This document shows, in pieces, positions 1-8,999 of a DNA stretch of 64,000 nucleotides (position 1 is the first letter of the stretch; every line of letters starts with the position of its first letter). Where the stretch lies: positions 1 through 64,000 of the forward strand of contig CAZLIC010000010.1 in NCBI GenBank assembly GCA_964559535.1, read 5' to 3'. A model generated the notes under the pieces. It made no database searches and was not told the origin of the DNA. It saw nothing but the letters and a program-made list of their open reading frames with translations. The stretch is from CAZLIC01 sp964559535 (lineage in GTDB: Bacteria; Pseudomonadota; Alphaproteobacteria; Rhodobacterales; Rhodobacteraceae). Position numbers and translations under genes: made by a program.

Positions 1-435
1 GCCGTGGCGGCGGCGGTAGCCGAGGCTGCCGCCGCTGCGGCGGCCGAAGCGGCGGCAGCGGCAGCGGCCGAAGCGGCGGCATCCGCAGCAGCACCTGCGG
101 GCCCGGCCGGCCCGCCGATGACGCAGGGCGAGAAGGATGCGCTGCGCGTGGCCGTCAGTTCGTGCTGGAACGTCGGCGCGCTGTCCACCGAGGCGCTGGG
201 CACGACGGTGGTGGTGGGCGTGACGATGGACCCATCGGGGTTGCCGCAGGCCGGGTCGATCCGGCTGGTGGAATCCTCGGGCGGGTCCGAGACGGCGGCA
301 CGGCAGGCCTTCGAGGCCGGGCGTCGTGCCATTCTGCGTTGCGCCGGGCAGGGCTATCCGCTGCCTGCGGACAAGTACGACCAGTGGAAGGAAATCGAAC
401 TGGTGTTCAATCCTGAAGGGATGCGGCTGCGATGA
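1..435 (+). CDS. tolA: TolA, C-terminal part (cut by window start)
   Basis: The reading frame is open from the first base, so only the C-terminal part of the protein is present. It begins with an alanine/glutamate-rich stretch typical of the long helical TolA domain II, then a proline/glycine linker, then a roughly 100-residue TonB/TolA-type C-terminal domain that should contact TolB and colicin-like ligands in the periplasm. The order tolA-tolB-pal-cpoB downstream supports the call. TolA bridges the inner-membrane TolQR motor to the outer-membrane Pal lipoprotein during cell division. The sequence alone gives only a weak domain match, so context carries much of the weight. The stop codon overlaps the next small ORF as ATGA. 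Confidence 0.85.
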   Translation, partial: AVAAAVAEAAAAAAAEAAAAAAAEAAASAAAPAGPAGPPMTQGEKDALRVAVSSCWNVGALSTEALGTTVVVGVTMDPSGLPQAGSIRLVESSGGSETAARQAFEAGRRAILRCAGQGYPLPADKYDQWKEIELVFNPEGMRLR

Positions 436-530
436 TCCTGCTGATTGCTCTTGTCCTGTTTGTCGGGGTCGGTGGCGTGGTTGCCGTGCCGTTTGCCGAA
501 CCCCTTCCCCCCGCCGGGGCCACGCCATGA
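432..530 (+). CDS. Small 32-residue ORF between tolA and tolB
   Basis: This ORF encodes about 32 residues: a hydrophobic N-terminal half rich in Leu, Val and Gly (a possible single membrane segment or signal peptide) and a proline-rich tail. Its ATG overlaps the tolA stop (ATGA), and its stop overlaps another in-frame ATGA that leads into the tolB frame, so all three frames are chained by translational coupling. I do not recognise a family. It may be a real micro-protein, or only a coupling device that carries ribosomes from tolA to tolB. Confidence 0.4.
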   Translation: MILLIALVLFVGVGGVVAVPFAEPLPPAGATP

Positions 531-568
531 CGCGCCGCCCCGCCCAAGACTTCCGCGAAAGGACAGCC

Positions 569-1885
569 ATGCGCCTTGTCACATTCCTGACCCTGGTTCT
601 TGCCCTGATGGCTGCGCCGCTGCAGGCCCAGGACGGCCCGCTGCGCATCGAGATCACCGAAGGGGTGATCGAGCCGCTGCCGTTCGCCATTCCGGATTTC
701 GTGCCCGAGAACGGCGGCGGCGGGAAGTATGCCGCCGACATCGCTCGGGTGGTGGCGCAGGATCTGGCCGGAACGGGGCTGTTCCGCGAGATTCCGGCCA
801 GTGCGCATATCGCGCGGGTGTCGAGTTTTGACGCGCCTGTCAGCTATGCCGACTGGAAGGCGGTGAACACGCAGGCGCTGATCACCGGGGCCGTCAGCGC
901 CAGCGGCGGCCGGATTGTTGTGAAGTTCCGCCTGTATGACGTTGTTTCCGGGCAGGAAATGGGTGACGGGCTGCAGTTCGCGGGCACCACCGATGCCTGG
1001 CGGCGCGTGGCGCACAAGGTGGCCGACCAGGTGTACAGCCGCATCACCGGCGAGGGCGGGTACTTCGACAGCCGCGTGGTGTACGTGGCCGAGACCGGCC
1101 CCAAGAACGACCGCAAGAAGCGGCTGGCGATCATGGACCAGGACGGGGCGAATGCGGCCTATCTGACCGACAGCGCCAACATCGTGCTGGCGCCGCGGTT
1201 TTCGCCCGATGGCACGCGCATCCTGTTCACCAGCTTTGCCGGGGGCTTTCCGCGCATCTATGTGATGGATGTGGCGTCCTTGCGCGCCCGCGCGCTGGAC
1301 GAACAGCCGGGCACCATGACCTTTGCGCCCCGCTTTGCCCCCGACAACCGCACTGTAGTGTTCAGCCTGGAACAGGGCGGCAACTCGGACATTTATACCG
1401 TCGATGCCTCGAGCGGGCAGCGCGCGCGGCTGACGGATGCGCCGTCGATCGAAACCGCGCCCAGCTACAGCCCCGATGGCAGCCAGATCGTGTTCGAAAG
1501 CGACCGTTCGGGCACGCAGCAACTGTATGTGATGCGCGCGGGCGGCGGTGAGCCGCGGCGGATTTCCTTTGGCCAGGGGCGGTACGGCACCCCGGTGTGG
1601 TCGCCCCGCGGCGACCTGATTGCCTTCACCAAGCAGAACGCAGGCCGGTTTCACATTGGCGTGATGCGCACCGACGGGTGGGAAGAGCGGCTTTTGACCG
1701 CCAGCTTCCTGGACGAAGGCCCGACCTGGGCGCCGAACGGCCGCGTGATCATGTTCACCCGCGAGACGGCGGGTGAGGGCGGGCGTCCGGCGCTGTTCAG
1801 CGTGGATATCTCGGGGCGGAACCTGCGGCAGATCCCGACTGAAGGTTCGGCGTCGGACCCGGCGTGGTCGCCCCTTTTGCCCTGA
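569..1885 (+). CDS. tolB: Tol-Pal system beta-propeller protein TolB
   Basis: This is periplasmic TolB, which links TolA and Pal in the trans-envelope Tol-Pal machine used for outer-membrane constriction. The 438-residue product starts with a clear signal peptide (about residues 1-20, cleavage after an Ala before QDG). An N-terminal alpha/beta domain follows, then a six-bladed propeller with repeated F/YSPDG and W-type blade motifs in the C-terminal 270 residues. The chosen ATG has an AAAGGA ribosome site 7-8 bases upstream. An in-frame ATG at 527, overlapping the preceding small ORF, would add 14 residues before the signal peptide and is less likely. Length matches the family (about 430). 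Confidence 0.95.
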   Translation: MRLVTFLTLVLALMAAPLQAQDGPLRIEITEGVIEPLPFAIPDFVPENGGGGKYAADIARVVAQDLAGTGLFREIPASAHIARVSSFDAPVSYADWKAVNTQALITGAVSASGGRIVVKFRLYDVVSGQEMGDGLQFAGTTDAWRRVAHKVADQVYSRITGEGGYFDSRVVYVAETGPKNDRKKRLAIMDQDGANAAYLTDSANIVLAPRFSPDGTRILFTSFAGGFPRIYVMDVASLRARALDEQPGTMTFAPRFAPDNRTVVFSLEQGGNSDIYTVDASSGQRARLTDAPSIETAPSYSPDGSQIVFESDRSGTQQLYVMRAGGGEPRRISFGQGRYGTPVWSPRGDLIAFTKQNAGRFHIGVMRTDGWEERLLTASFLDEGPTWAPNGRVIMFTRETAGEGGRPALFSVDISGRNLRQIPTEGSASDPAWSPLLP

Positions 1886-1949
1886 TCGGTTCACAGCCGG
1901 AAACAATGCGTGTAATGTCCCCATAACGAGCAGACAAAGGGAAAAACCC

Positions 1950-2483
1950 ATGGCCTTGCGGAACACGGCACTTCTTCTGGCGCTGGCCTTTGGCCTGGCT
2001 GCCTGCAACAACCCCGACCGGTTCGGCGCGGGCGGCGCCGGGGCCGGGGGCGCGGGCGGCGCGGGGGCGGGCGGGATCGATTCCTCGCTGATCGGCTCGG
2101 TGTCCGATCCGAACTCGCCCGCCTACTTCCAGCAGACGCTGGGCGACCGGGTGTTCTTTGCGGTGGACCAGTCCACCCTGTCGGCCGAGGCGATGACGAC
2201 GCTGAACGCGCAGGTGCAGTGGCTGAACGCGCAGGGCGCGGCCTATGCGATTATCGTGGAAGGCCATGCCGACGAGCAGGGCACCCGGGAATACAACCTG
2301 GCGCTGGGCGCGCGGCGCGCCAGTGCGGTGCAGAACTACATGATTTCGCAGGGGGTTTCGCCCGCGCGGGTGCGCACCGTCAGCTATGGCAAGGAACGCC
2401 CCGTCGAGGTGTGTTCGGTGGAAAGCTGCTATGCGCGCAACCGCCGCGCGGTGACCGTGCTTTCGGCGGGGCAGGGGGCATAG
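1950..2483 (+). CDS. pal: Peptidoglycan-associated lipoprotein Pal
   Basis: Pal anchors the outer membrane to peptidoglycan and partners TolB. The 177-residue product has a lipoprotein signal with an LAAC lipobox (lipidated Cys19), then a long Gly/Ala linker, then an OmpA-like domain. The motif VEGHADEQGTREYN and the segment with paired cysteines near the C-terminus fit the Pal family. AAAGGGA lies about 8 bases before the ATG. The gene sits 64 bases after tolB and one base before cpoB. Confidence 0.96.
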   Translation: MALRNTALLLALAFGLAACNNPDRFGAGGAGAGGAGGAGAGGIDSSLIGSVSDPNSPAYFQQTLGDRVFFAVDQSTLSAEAMTTLNAQVQWLNAQGAAYAIIVEGHADEQGTREYNLALGARRASAVQNYMISQGVSPARVRTVSYGKERPVEVCSVESCYARNRRAVTVLSAGQGA

Positions 2484-2484
2484 C

Positions 2485-3309
2485 GTGATCCGGCTTCTGG
2501 CTTTTCTGCTGCTGCTGCTGACCGGGCCTGCGCTGGCGCAGGACCGGGCGCAGACGATTGCCGACATCCGCGCCGAGTTGCAGGTGCTGAAGGGCGAGCT
2601 GGACGGCCTGCGGGCCGAGCTGAACACCACGGGTGGGGCGCAGGGGTCGGGCGGGGCGAATGCGCCTGCGCTGACGCGGCTGGATGCCATCGAGGCGGTG
2701 GTGGTGCGGCTGACGGCCAAAGCCGAAGAGATCGAGAACCGGGTGAACCGGGTGGTCAGCGACGGCACCAACCGCATCGGCGACATCGAGTTCCGGCTGA
2801 CCGAACTGGCCGGGGGTGACCTGGGCGCCGTTCCGCCCACACCGCCCCTGGGCGGCGAGACCGCTGCCCCCGCGCCCGCCCCGGCTGCCCCCACGCCTGC
2901 CCCCGCGACGGGCGGACCCGAGCTTGCCGTGAACGAACAGCAGGAATTTGACCGGGCCAAGGGGGTGCTCGGTTCGGGTGACTTTCGTGCCGCTGCAGAG
3001 CAGTTTGCGGCCTTTGCCGCGACCTTTCCGGGTAGCCCCCTGATGGCCGACGCGCATGTGCTGCGCGGCGACGCGCTGGCACAGCTGGGCGCCACGGCCG
3101 ATGCGGCGCGCGCCTATCTGGAGGCGTTTTCCGGTGCGCCCGACGGGCCGCGCGCGGCCGAGGCGCTGTTCAAGCTGGGCCAGTCGCTGCAGCAGCTGGG
3201 CCAGACGCCCGAAGCCTGTGTGACGCTGGGCGAGGTGGGCACGCGGTTCCCCGGCTCGCAGCCCGCGGCCGATGCGGCGGCGGCGATGCAGGCGTTCGGT
3301 TGCCAGTAG
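2485..3309 (+). CDS. cpoB: Tol-Pal system protein CpoB (YbgF)
   Basis: CpoB is the periplasmic coordinator that ties Tol-Pal constriction to peptidoglycan synthesis. The 274-residue product begins with GTG and has a signal peptide (about residues 1-18), a short N-terminal coiled coil used for trimerisation (about 20-90), a Pro/Ala-rich linker (about 115-145) and C-terminal TPR repeats (about 150-274). It follows pal by a single base, and its end overlaps the tilS frame, so it is the last envelope gene of the operon. Confidence 0.93.
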   Translation: MIRLLAFLLLLLTGPALAQDRAQTIADIRAELQVLKGELDGLRAELNTTGGAQGSGGANAPALTRLDAIEAVVVRLTAKAEEIENRVNRVVSDGTNRIGDIEFRLTELAGGDLGAVPPTPPLGGETAAPAPAPAAPTPAPATGGPELAVNEQQEFDRAKGVLGSGDFRAAAEQFAAFAATFPGSPLMADAHVLRGDALAQLGATADAARAYLEAFSGAPDGPRAAEALFKLGQSLQQLGQTPEACVTLGEVGTRFPGSQPAADAAAAMQAFGCQ

Positions 3310-4577
3310 GGCGCAGGCCCGATGAACCGAACCCCTGGCCGCTGGATCAGGGCGCAGATGCGGACCTGCTGCTGGCCGTGGCCCACGCCTTTCCGCCCGA
3401 CCCCGGGCGGCACATGGGGGTGGCCGTGTCGGGCGGGGGTGACTCGGTGGCGCTGCTGAACCTGATGGTCCGGGCCTGCCGCCAGCAGGGCGTGCCCGTG
3501 TCGGCCGTGACGGTGGACCACCGGCTGCGCGCGGGATCGGCGGCCGAGGCGGCGGGCGTTGCCGACCTGTGCGCCGCCCTGGGCGTTCCCCACGAGACGG
3601 TCCTGTGGCACCACGGCGGCCTGACGGGCAACCTGATGGACAGCGCGCGGCGGGCGCGGATCGCGCTGATCGGAGAATGGGCGCGCGGACGGGGTGTGAC
3701 CCACATTGCCCTTGGCCACACCGCCGACGATCAGGCCGAGACGTTCCTGATGGCGCTGGCGCGGTCATCGGGGCTGGACGGGCTGGTGGGGATGCGCCGC
3801 CGCTGGGTGCGCGACGGCCTGCACTGGGGGCGCCCGCTTCTGGACGCCCGGCGCGACGACCTGCGCGCCTACCTGCGGCGGCATGGCATCGGCTGGGTTG
3901 AAGACCCTACGAACGACAGTCCAGCCTTCGAACGGGTTCGGGCGCGGCAGGCGCTGGCGGCACTGGCACCGCTGGGCATCGACGCCGAGAAGATCGGGGC
4001 AAGCCTGTTTCACCTGCGCCTGGCGAAACTGGCGTTGGACGATGCCTTGCGCCATGCGGTGGCGCTGCATGTTGCCGAGACAGCGGGGGCGCTGCGGATC
4101 GACCGGGCGGGGTTTGCCGACCTGCCGCATGACGTGCAGCGGCAGCTGCTGGTGGCGGCGGTGCGCTGGCTGTCCGGCAACCCGGTGCCGCCGCGCACGG
4201 ACAAGCAGCTGAACCTGCTGTACGCCGCGCGCGACGGCCGCGGTGCCACGCTGCAGGGGTGCCGCCTGCGCGCGCATGCAGGCCACCTTGTTCTGGCCCG
4301 CGAACCGCGGGCGGTGCAGGGGGCGGTGCCGGTGGGGGCCCTGTGGGACGGGCGCTGGGTGGTCGAGGGGCCGCCGGGCGAGGTGCGGGCATTGGGCGCA
4401 GAGGGCCTGCCGCGGGTGATGGACTGGCGCGCGCTGGGCATTCGGCGCGAGGTGCTGCTGGTCACCCCCGCCGTGTGGGACGGTGATACCCTTCTGGCGG
4501 CGCCTTTGGCGGGGCTGGAGAACGGCTGGAAAGCGCGCATTGTCGCGCCGTTTGGTTGTTTCCCAGTATCGGATTGA
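3300..4577 (+). CDS. tilS: tRNA(Ile)-lysidine synthase TilS
   Basis: TilS converts C34 of the CAU-anticodon tRNA-Ile to lysidine using ATP and lysine, so that AUA is read as Ile. The product carries the PP-loop ATPase signature SGGGDS at residues 44-49 and the downstream family segments GHTADDQAETFLM and R-x-R-A-R-I. The start is uncertain. A TTG at 3300 overlapping the cpoB stop gives 425 residues; a GTG at 3378 or ATG near 3414 would shorten it close to the PP-loop. The last codons overlap a predicted ftsH promoter. Confidence 0.92.
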   Translation: MPVGRRPDEPNPWPLDQGADADLLLAVAHAFPPDPGRHMGVAVSGGGDSVALLNLMVRACRQQGVPVSAVTVDHRLRAGSAAEAAGVADLCAALGVPHETVLWHHGGLTGNLMDSARRARIALIGEWARGRGVTHIALGHTADDQAETFLMALARSSGLDGLVGMRRRWVRDGLHWGRPLLDARRDDLRAYLRRHGIGWVEDPTNDSPAFERVRARQALAALAPLGIDAEKIGASLFHLRLAKLALDDALRHAVALHVAETAGALRIDRAGFADLPHDVQRQLLVAAVRWLSGNPVPPRTDKQLNLLYAARDGRGATLQGCRLRAHAGHLVLAREPRAVQGAVPVGALWDGRWVVEGPPGEVRALGAEGLPRVMDWRALGIRREVLLVTPAVWDGDTLLAAPLAGLENGWKARIVAPFGCFPVSD

Positions 4578-4600
4578 ACCCCCCCGCATTATCCCTATCT
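4573..4600 (+). promoter_or_regulatory. Predicted heat-shock (sigma-32-like) promoter for ftsH
   Basis: ATTGAA at 4573-4578 matches the sigma-32 -35 element CTTGAA with one change. CCCTATCT at 4593-4600 matches the -10 consensus CCCCATNT with one change in the defined bases. The spacer is 14 bases. The site straddles the tilS stop and lies about 55 bases before the ftsH GTG. FtsH is a known RpoH target in other bacteria. An alternative reading is a housekeeping promoter, TTGAAC / 16 / TATCTT. Confidence 0.55.
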
Positions 4601-4654
4601 TAGCAGTCAAGGCCGCGCCCCGTTCCGGGCATCGGCAGCCATGGGAGTTTCTTT

Positions 4655-6556
4655 GTGGGCAACGCACGCAGCATCGCCTTCTGGGTCGTCCTGTTTGTTC
4701 TGATCCTGGCGCTGTTCAACTTCTTCTCGAACGGGCAGACCACGATGTCGTCCCGCTCGATCAGCTATTCCGACTTCATCGCGCGGGTCGATGCGGGCGA
4801 GGTGTCGTCGGTGGTTCTGGACGGCGAGCGGGTGCTGGTTCGCGGCAAGGACGGCAAGGACTATGTCGCCATCAAGCCGGTGGGCGAGGAGATTGCCGAC
4901 ACGCTGATCAGCAAGGGTGTGGACGTGCGGGCCGAGCCGCAGGAACAGTCGGGCATCTTCAGCCTGATTTCTTTGTGGCTGCCGTTCCTGGTGCTGATCG
5001 GCATCTGGATCTTCTTCATGAACCGCATGCAGGGTGGCGGGCGCGGCGGGGCCATGGGATTTGGCAAGTCGCGCGCCAAGCTGCTGACCGAGAAGCACGG
5101 GCGCGTCACGTTCGATGACGTGGCAGGCATCGACGAGGCCAAGGAAGAGCTGGAAGAGATCGTCGAATTCCTGCGCAACCCGCAGAAGTTCAGCCGTCTG
5201 GGCGGCAAGATTCCGAAGGGGGCGCTGCTGGTCGGCCCGCCCGGCACAGGTAAAACGCTGCTGGCCCGCGCCATTGCGGGCGAGGCGGGGGTGCCGTTCT
5301 TTACCATCTCGGGGTCCGACTTTGTGGAAATGTTCGTGGGTGTCGGTGCCAGCCGCGTGCGCGACATGTTCGAGCAGGCCAAGAAGAACGCGCCCTGCAT
5401 CGTGTTCATCGACGAGATTGACGCCGTGGGCCGCGCCCGTGGCGTGGGCATCGGCGGTGGCAATGACGAGCGCGAGCAGACCTTGAACCAGCTTCTGGTC
5501 GAGATGGACGGGTTCGAGGCGAACGAGGGCGTCATCATCGTGGCCGCCACCAACCGCAAGGACGTGCTGGACCCCGCGCTGCTGCGCCCGGGCCGGTTTG
5601 ATCGCCAGATCCATGTGCCGAACCCCGACATCAAGGGGCGCGAGAAGATCCTGACTGTGCATGCCCGCAAGGTGCCAGTGGGGCCGGATGTGGACCTGCG
5701 GCTGATCGCGCGCGGCACGCCCGGATTCAGCGGCGCCGACCTGGCCAACCTGGTGAACGAAGCGGCACTGATGGCCGCGCGCGTGGGTCGCCGGTTCGTC
5801 ACCATGGACGACTTCGAGATGGCCAAGGACAAGGTCATGATGGGGGCCGAGCGCCGCAGCATGGTGCTGACGCCCGACCAGAAGGAAAAGACCGCCTATC
5901 ACGAGGCCGGTCACGCCATTGTGGGCATGAACATGCCCAAGTGCGACCCGGTGTACAAGGCCACGATCATCCCGCGCGGCGGTGCGCTGGGCATGGTGGT
6001 CAGCCTGCCCGAGATGGACCGGCTGAACATGCACAAGGACGAGGGCAAGCAGAAGATCGCCATGACCATGGCGGGCAAGGCGGCCGAGATCATCAAGTAT
6101 GGTGAAGAAGGCGTGTCCAGTGGCCCAGCAGGCGACATCATGCAGGCGTCGTCGCTGGCGCGGGCGATGGTGATGCGCTGGGGCATGTCGGACGTGATTG
6201 GCAACATCGACTATGCCGAGGCGCACGAAGGCTATCAGGGCAATACCGGCGGCTTTTCGGTTTCGGCCGAGACGAAGAAGCTGATCGAGGCCGAGGTGAA
6301 GAAGCTGATCGATGAAGGCTATGAGACCGCGCGCCGCGTGCTGCTGGAAAAGGCGGATGACTTCGAGCGGCTGGCGAAGGGGCTGCTGGAATACGAGACG
6401 CTGACCGGCGACGAGATCCGCAAGGTGATTGCGGGCGAGAAGATCGACAGCGACGACACGCCCGCATCGCCGCCGTCGGGGGGGCTGACCTCGGTCATTG
6501 CCATCCCGAAGACCAAGCCCAAGGCGCCCAAGGCCGACCCGGAACCCGCGGTCTGA
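4655..6556 (+). CDS. ftsH: ATP-dependent zinc metalloprotease FtsH
   Basis: FtsH is a membrane-bound hexameric AAA+ protease that degrades misfolded membrane proteins and short-lived regulators. The 633-residue product has two membrane segments (about residues 8-26 and 101-125) around a small periplasmic domain. It has a Walker A GPPGTGKT at 194-201, a Walker B FIDEID, the second region of homology and the zinc site HEAGH at 416-420. The start is GTG with a GGGAG site upstream. A strong GC hairpin directly follows the stop. Confidence 0.97.
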   Translation: MGNARSIAFWVVLFVLILALFNFFSNGQTTMSSRSISYSDFIARVDAGEVSSVVLDGERVLVRGKDGKDYVAIKPVGEEIADTLISKGVDVRAEPQEQSGIFSLISLWLPFLVLIGIWIFFMNRMQGGGRGGAMGFGKSRAKLLTEKHGRVTFDDVAGIDEAKEELEEIVEFLRNPQKFSRLGGKIPKGALLVGPPGTGKTLLARAIAGEAGVPFFTISGSDFVEMFVGVGASRVRDMFEQAKKNAPCIVFIDEIDAVGRARGVGIGGGNDEREQTLNQLLVEMDGFEANEGVIIVAATNRKDVLDPALLRPGRFDRQIHVPNPDIKGREKILTVHARKVPVGPDVDLRLIARGTPGFSGADLANLVNEAALMAARVGRRFVTMDDFEMAKDKVMMGAERRSMVLTPDQKEKTAYHEAGHAIVGMNMPKCDPVYKATIIPRGGALGMVVSLPEMDRLNMHKDEGKQKIAMTMAGKAAEIIKYGEEGVSSGPAGDIMQASSLARAMVMRWGMSDVIGNIDYAEAHEGYQGNTGGFSVSAETKKLIEAEVKKLIDEGYETARRVLLEKADDFERLAKGLLEYETLTGDEIRKVIAGEKIDSDDTPASPPSGGLTSVIAIPKTKPKAPKADPEPAV

Positions 6557-6561
6557 GCCCC

Positions 6562-6589
6562 ATGGCGGCGGCGGGAACGCCGCCGCCAT
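6562..6589 (+). terminator. Hairpin after ftsH
   Basis: A 12-base-pair perfect stem (6562-6573 with 6578-6589) closes on a GGAA loop, six bases after the ftsH stop. There is no U-run, so it may act as a terminator or as an mRNA 3'-end stabiliser. An ATG inside the stem opens a frame into the next gene, but its place inside the hairpin argues against its use as a start. Confidence 0.55.
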
Positions 6590-6642
6590 CAAGCGTTCCT
6601 GAACCCGTCCCGGCGCGTTTCGGGCATCCGGCAGGTCCGACC

Positions 6643-7227
6643 ATGGCGACGTTGATCCGCGCCTCTTTCACCGGCCGTGTCGCGTGGCTGGGCACCGTCG
6701 CCGACCGCCAGGCGGCGCTGCCCTCGGCAACCGCCGACCGCCTGCCGCTGACCCTTGCCGGTCCCATGGGCGAGGCGCATGCCGGGCTGACGCGCGCGTC
6801 CTGCAGCCGGGTGACGATGCTGTACCCAAGGGGCACCGAGATCCGCAATGTGCGGCAGGTAAGCATCGTGGCGGCCGAGGAGCTGGCGGCGATTGCTGCC
6901 GGGATGGGCCTGCCGGGGCTGGACCCGCGGTTGCTGGGCGCCACCATGGTGGTCAGCGGCATTCCCGATTTCACCCACCTGCCGCCCTCTGCGCGCCTGC
7001 AGGGGCCGGACGGGGCGACGCTTGTGGTGGACATGGAAAACCAGCCCTGCACGCTGGTCTCGCGCGAGATCGAGGCGGTACATCCGGGTTTCGGCGCGGC
7101 CTGGAAGGCAGCCGCAATGGGTCGGCGCGGGGTGACGGCCTGGGTCGAACGCGAAGGGGTGCTGGAGGTTGGCCAGCCCCTGGCGCTGTTCGTGCCCGCG
7201 CAGCGCGGCTGGGCGCCGGGCGGCTGA
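6643..7227 (+). CDS. MOSC domain-containing protein
   Basis: The 194-residue product looks like a stand-alone MOSC (molybdenum cofactor sulfurase C-terminal) domain. It has the motifs GEAHAGLTR, EIRNVRQVSIV, LGATMVVSGI and a Cys in the NQPCTL segment near residue 145. MOSC proteins handle sulfur or molybdenum-cofactor chemistry, but the substrate cannot be told here. The ATG at 6643 was preferred over the one at 6562, which lies in the ftsH hairpin. Confidence 0.85.
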   Translation: MATLIRASFTGRVAWLGTVADRQAALPSATADRLPLTLAGPMGEAHAGLTRASCSRVTMLYPRGTEIRNVRQVSIVAAEELAAIAAGMGLPGLDPRLLGATMVVSGIPDFTHLPPSARLQGPDGATLVVDMENQPCTLVSREIEAVHPGFGAAWKAAAMGRRGVTAWVEREGVLEVGQPLALFVPAQRGWAPGG

Positions 7228-7331
7228 CGGCCGCTGGGCGAAATTCGGCCTTTCCATGTCGGAAATCGCGCTTGTCTTGCCCCTTCGCCCGGCTATCACG
7301 GCGCCAACCGTCCATTCCCCCGGGGGCTGCC

Positions 7332-8999
7332 ATGAAGACCGACATCGAGATCGCACGCGAAGCGCAGAAAAAGCCGATCATGGAGATTGGCGCCAAGCTG
7401 GGCATCCCGTCCGAGCATCTGCTGCCCTATGGCCATGACAAGGCCAAGATCGGTCAGGCCTTCATCAAGTCGCTGGCCGGGCGGCCGGATGGCAAGCTGA
7501 TCCTGGTGACCGCGATCAACCCCACCCCGGCGGGCGAAGGCAAGACCACCACCACCGTGGGTCTGGGCGACGGGCTGAACCGCATCGGCAAGAAGGCCGT
7601 GGTCTGCATCCGCGAAGCCAGCCTTGGCCCGAACTTCGGGATGAAGGGTGGTGCTGCGGGCGGCGGCATGGCGCAGGTGGTGCCGATGGAGGAGATGAAC
7701 CTCCACTTCACCGGCGACTTCCACGCCATCACCAGCGCCCACAACCTGTTGTCGGCGATGATCGACAACCACATCTACTGGGGCAACGCGCTGGACATCG
7801 ACGCGCGCCGCATCGTGTGGCGCCGGGTGATGGACATGAACGACCGCGCCCTGCGCGACATCGTGGTGAACCTGGGCGGCGTCGCCAACGGCTTCCCCCG
7901 CCAGACCGGTTTCGACATCACCGTGGCGTCGGAAGTGATGGCGATCCTGTGCCTGTCGAAGGACCTGGCCGATCTGGAAAAGCGGCTGGGCGACATCGTG
8001 GTGGCCTATACCCGAGACAAGAAGCCCGTCTATGCCCGCGACCTGAAGGCTGACGGCGCGATGACCGTGCTGCTGAAGGACGCGATGCAGCCGAACCTGG
8101 TGCAGACGCTGGAAAACAATCCGGCCTTCGTGCACGGCGGCCCGTTTGCGAACATCGCGCATGGCTGCAACAGTGTCATCGCCACCACCACCGCGCTGAA
8201 GCTGGGCGAGTATGTGGTGACCGAGGCCGGTTTCGGGGCTGACCTGGGGGCCGAGAAGTTCTTTGACATCAAGTGCCGCAAGGCCGGGCTGAAGCCTGCC
8301 GCGGCGGTGATCGTGGCCACCGTGCGCGCGATGAAGATGAACGGCGGGGTGGCCAAGGCCGACCTTGGGGCAGAGAATGTGGCCGCCGTGCAGAAGGGTT
8401 GCCCGAACCTGGGCCGCCACATTGCCAACGTGAAGGGGTTCGGCGTGCCGGTGGTGGTGGCGATCAACCACTTCTACAGCGACACCGATGCCGAGATCGC
8501 CGCGGTGAAGGCCTATGTGGCCGAGCAGGGCGCCGAGGCGATTTTGTGCAAGCATTGGGCGAAGGGATCGGAAGGGATCGAGGATCTGGCGCGCAAGGTG
8601 GTGTCGATGGCCGAGGGCGGGTCGTCCTTCGCGCCGCTTTACCCCGACGAGATGCCGCTGTTCCAGAAGATCGAAACCATCGCCAAGCGCATCTACCACG
8701 CCGACGAGGTGCTGGCCGACAAGTCGATCCGCGACCAGCTGAAGGCCTGGGAGGCGGCGGGCTATGGCCACCTGCCGATCTGCATGGCCAAGACGCAGTA
8801 TTCTTTCTCGACCGACCCCAACCTGCGCGGTGCGCCCACCGGCCATTCGGTACCCGTGCGCGAGGTGCGGCTGTCGGCGGGCGCGGGCTTTGTCGTGGCG
8901 ATCTGCGGTGAGATCATGACGATGCCGGGCCTGCCCAAGGTGCCCTCGGCCGAGGTGATCCGGCTGAACGAATCCGGGTTCGTCGAGGGGCTGTTCTGA
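7332..8999 (+). CDS. fhs: Formate--tetrahydrofolate ligase
   Basis: The enzyme joins formate to tetrahydrofolate with ATP, giving 10-formyl-THF in the cytoplasm. The product is 555 residues, close to the usual 557. It has the P-loop-like PTPAGEGKTTTTVGL segment near residues 63-77 and the conserved REASLGPNFGMKGGAAGGG and KCRKAGLKPAA regions. The next gene, folD, overlaps its stop (TGATG), so the two interconversion steps of one-carbon folates are co-translated. Confidence 0.97.
   Translation: MKTDIEIAREAQKKPIMEIGAKLGIPSEHLLPYGHDKAKIGQAFIKSLAGRPDGKLILVTAINPTPAGEGKTTTTVGLGDGLNRIGKKAVVCIREASLGPNFGMKGGAAGGGMAQVVPMEEMNLHFTGDFHAITSAHNLLSAMIDNHIYWGNALDIDARRIVWRRVMDMNDRALRDIVVNLGGVANGFPRQTGFDITVASEVMAILCLSKDLADLEKRLGDIVVAYTRDKKPVYARDLKADGAMTVLLKDAMQPNLVQTLENNPAFVHGGPFANIAHGCNSVIATTTALKLGEYVVTEAGFGADLGAEKFFDIKCRKAGLKPAAAVIVATVRAMKMNGGVAKADLGAENVAAVQKGCPNLGRHIANVKGFGVPVVVAINHFYSDTDAEIAAVKAYVAEQGAEAILCKHWAKGSEGIEDLARKVVSMAEGGSSFAPLYPDEMPLFQKIETIAKRIYHADEVLADKSIRDQLKAWEAAGYGHLPICMAKTQYSFSTDPNLRGAPTGHSVPVREVRLSAGAGFVVAICGEIMTMPGLPKVPSAEVIRLNESGFVEGLF

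Noticed and set aside
407..2011. Long reading frame on the minus strand across tolB
   Set aside because: It mirrors tolB and pal on the other strand, with no domain or ribosome site; high GC gives long shadow frames throughout.
4607..6592. Long minus-strand frame opposite ftsH
   Set aside because: It is His/Arg/Gln-rich as expected for the complement of a high-GC gene and matches no family.
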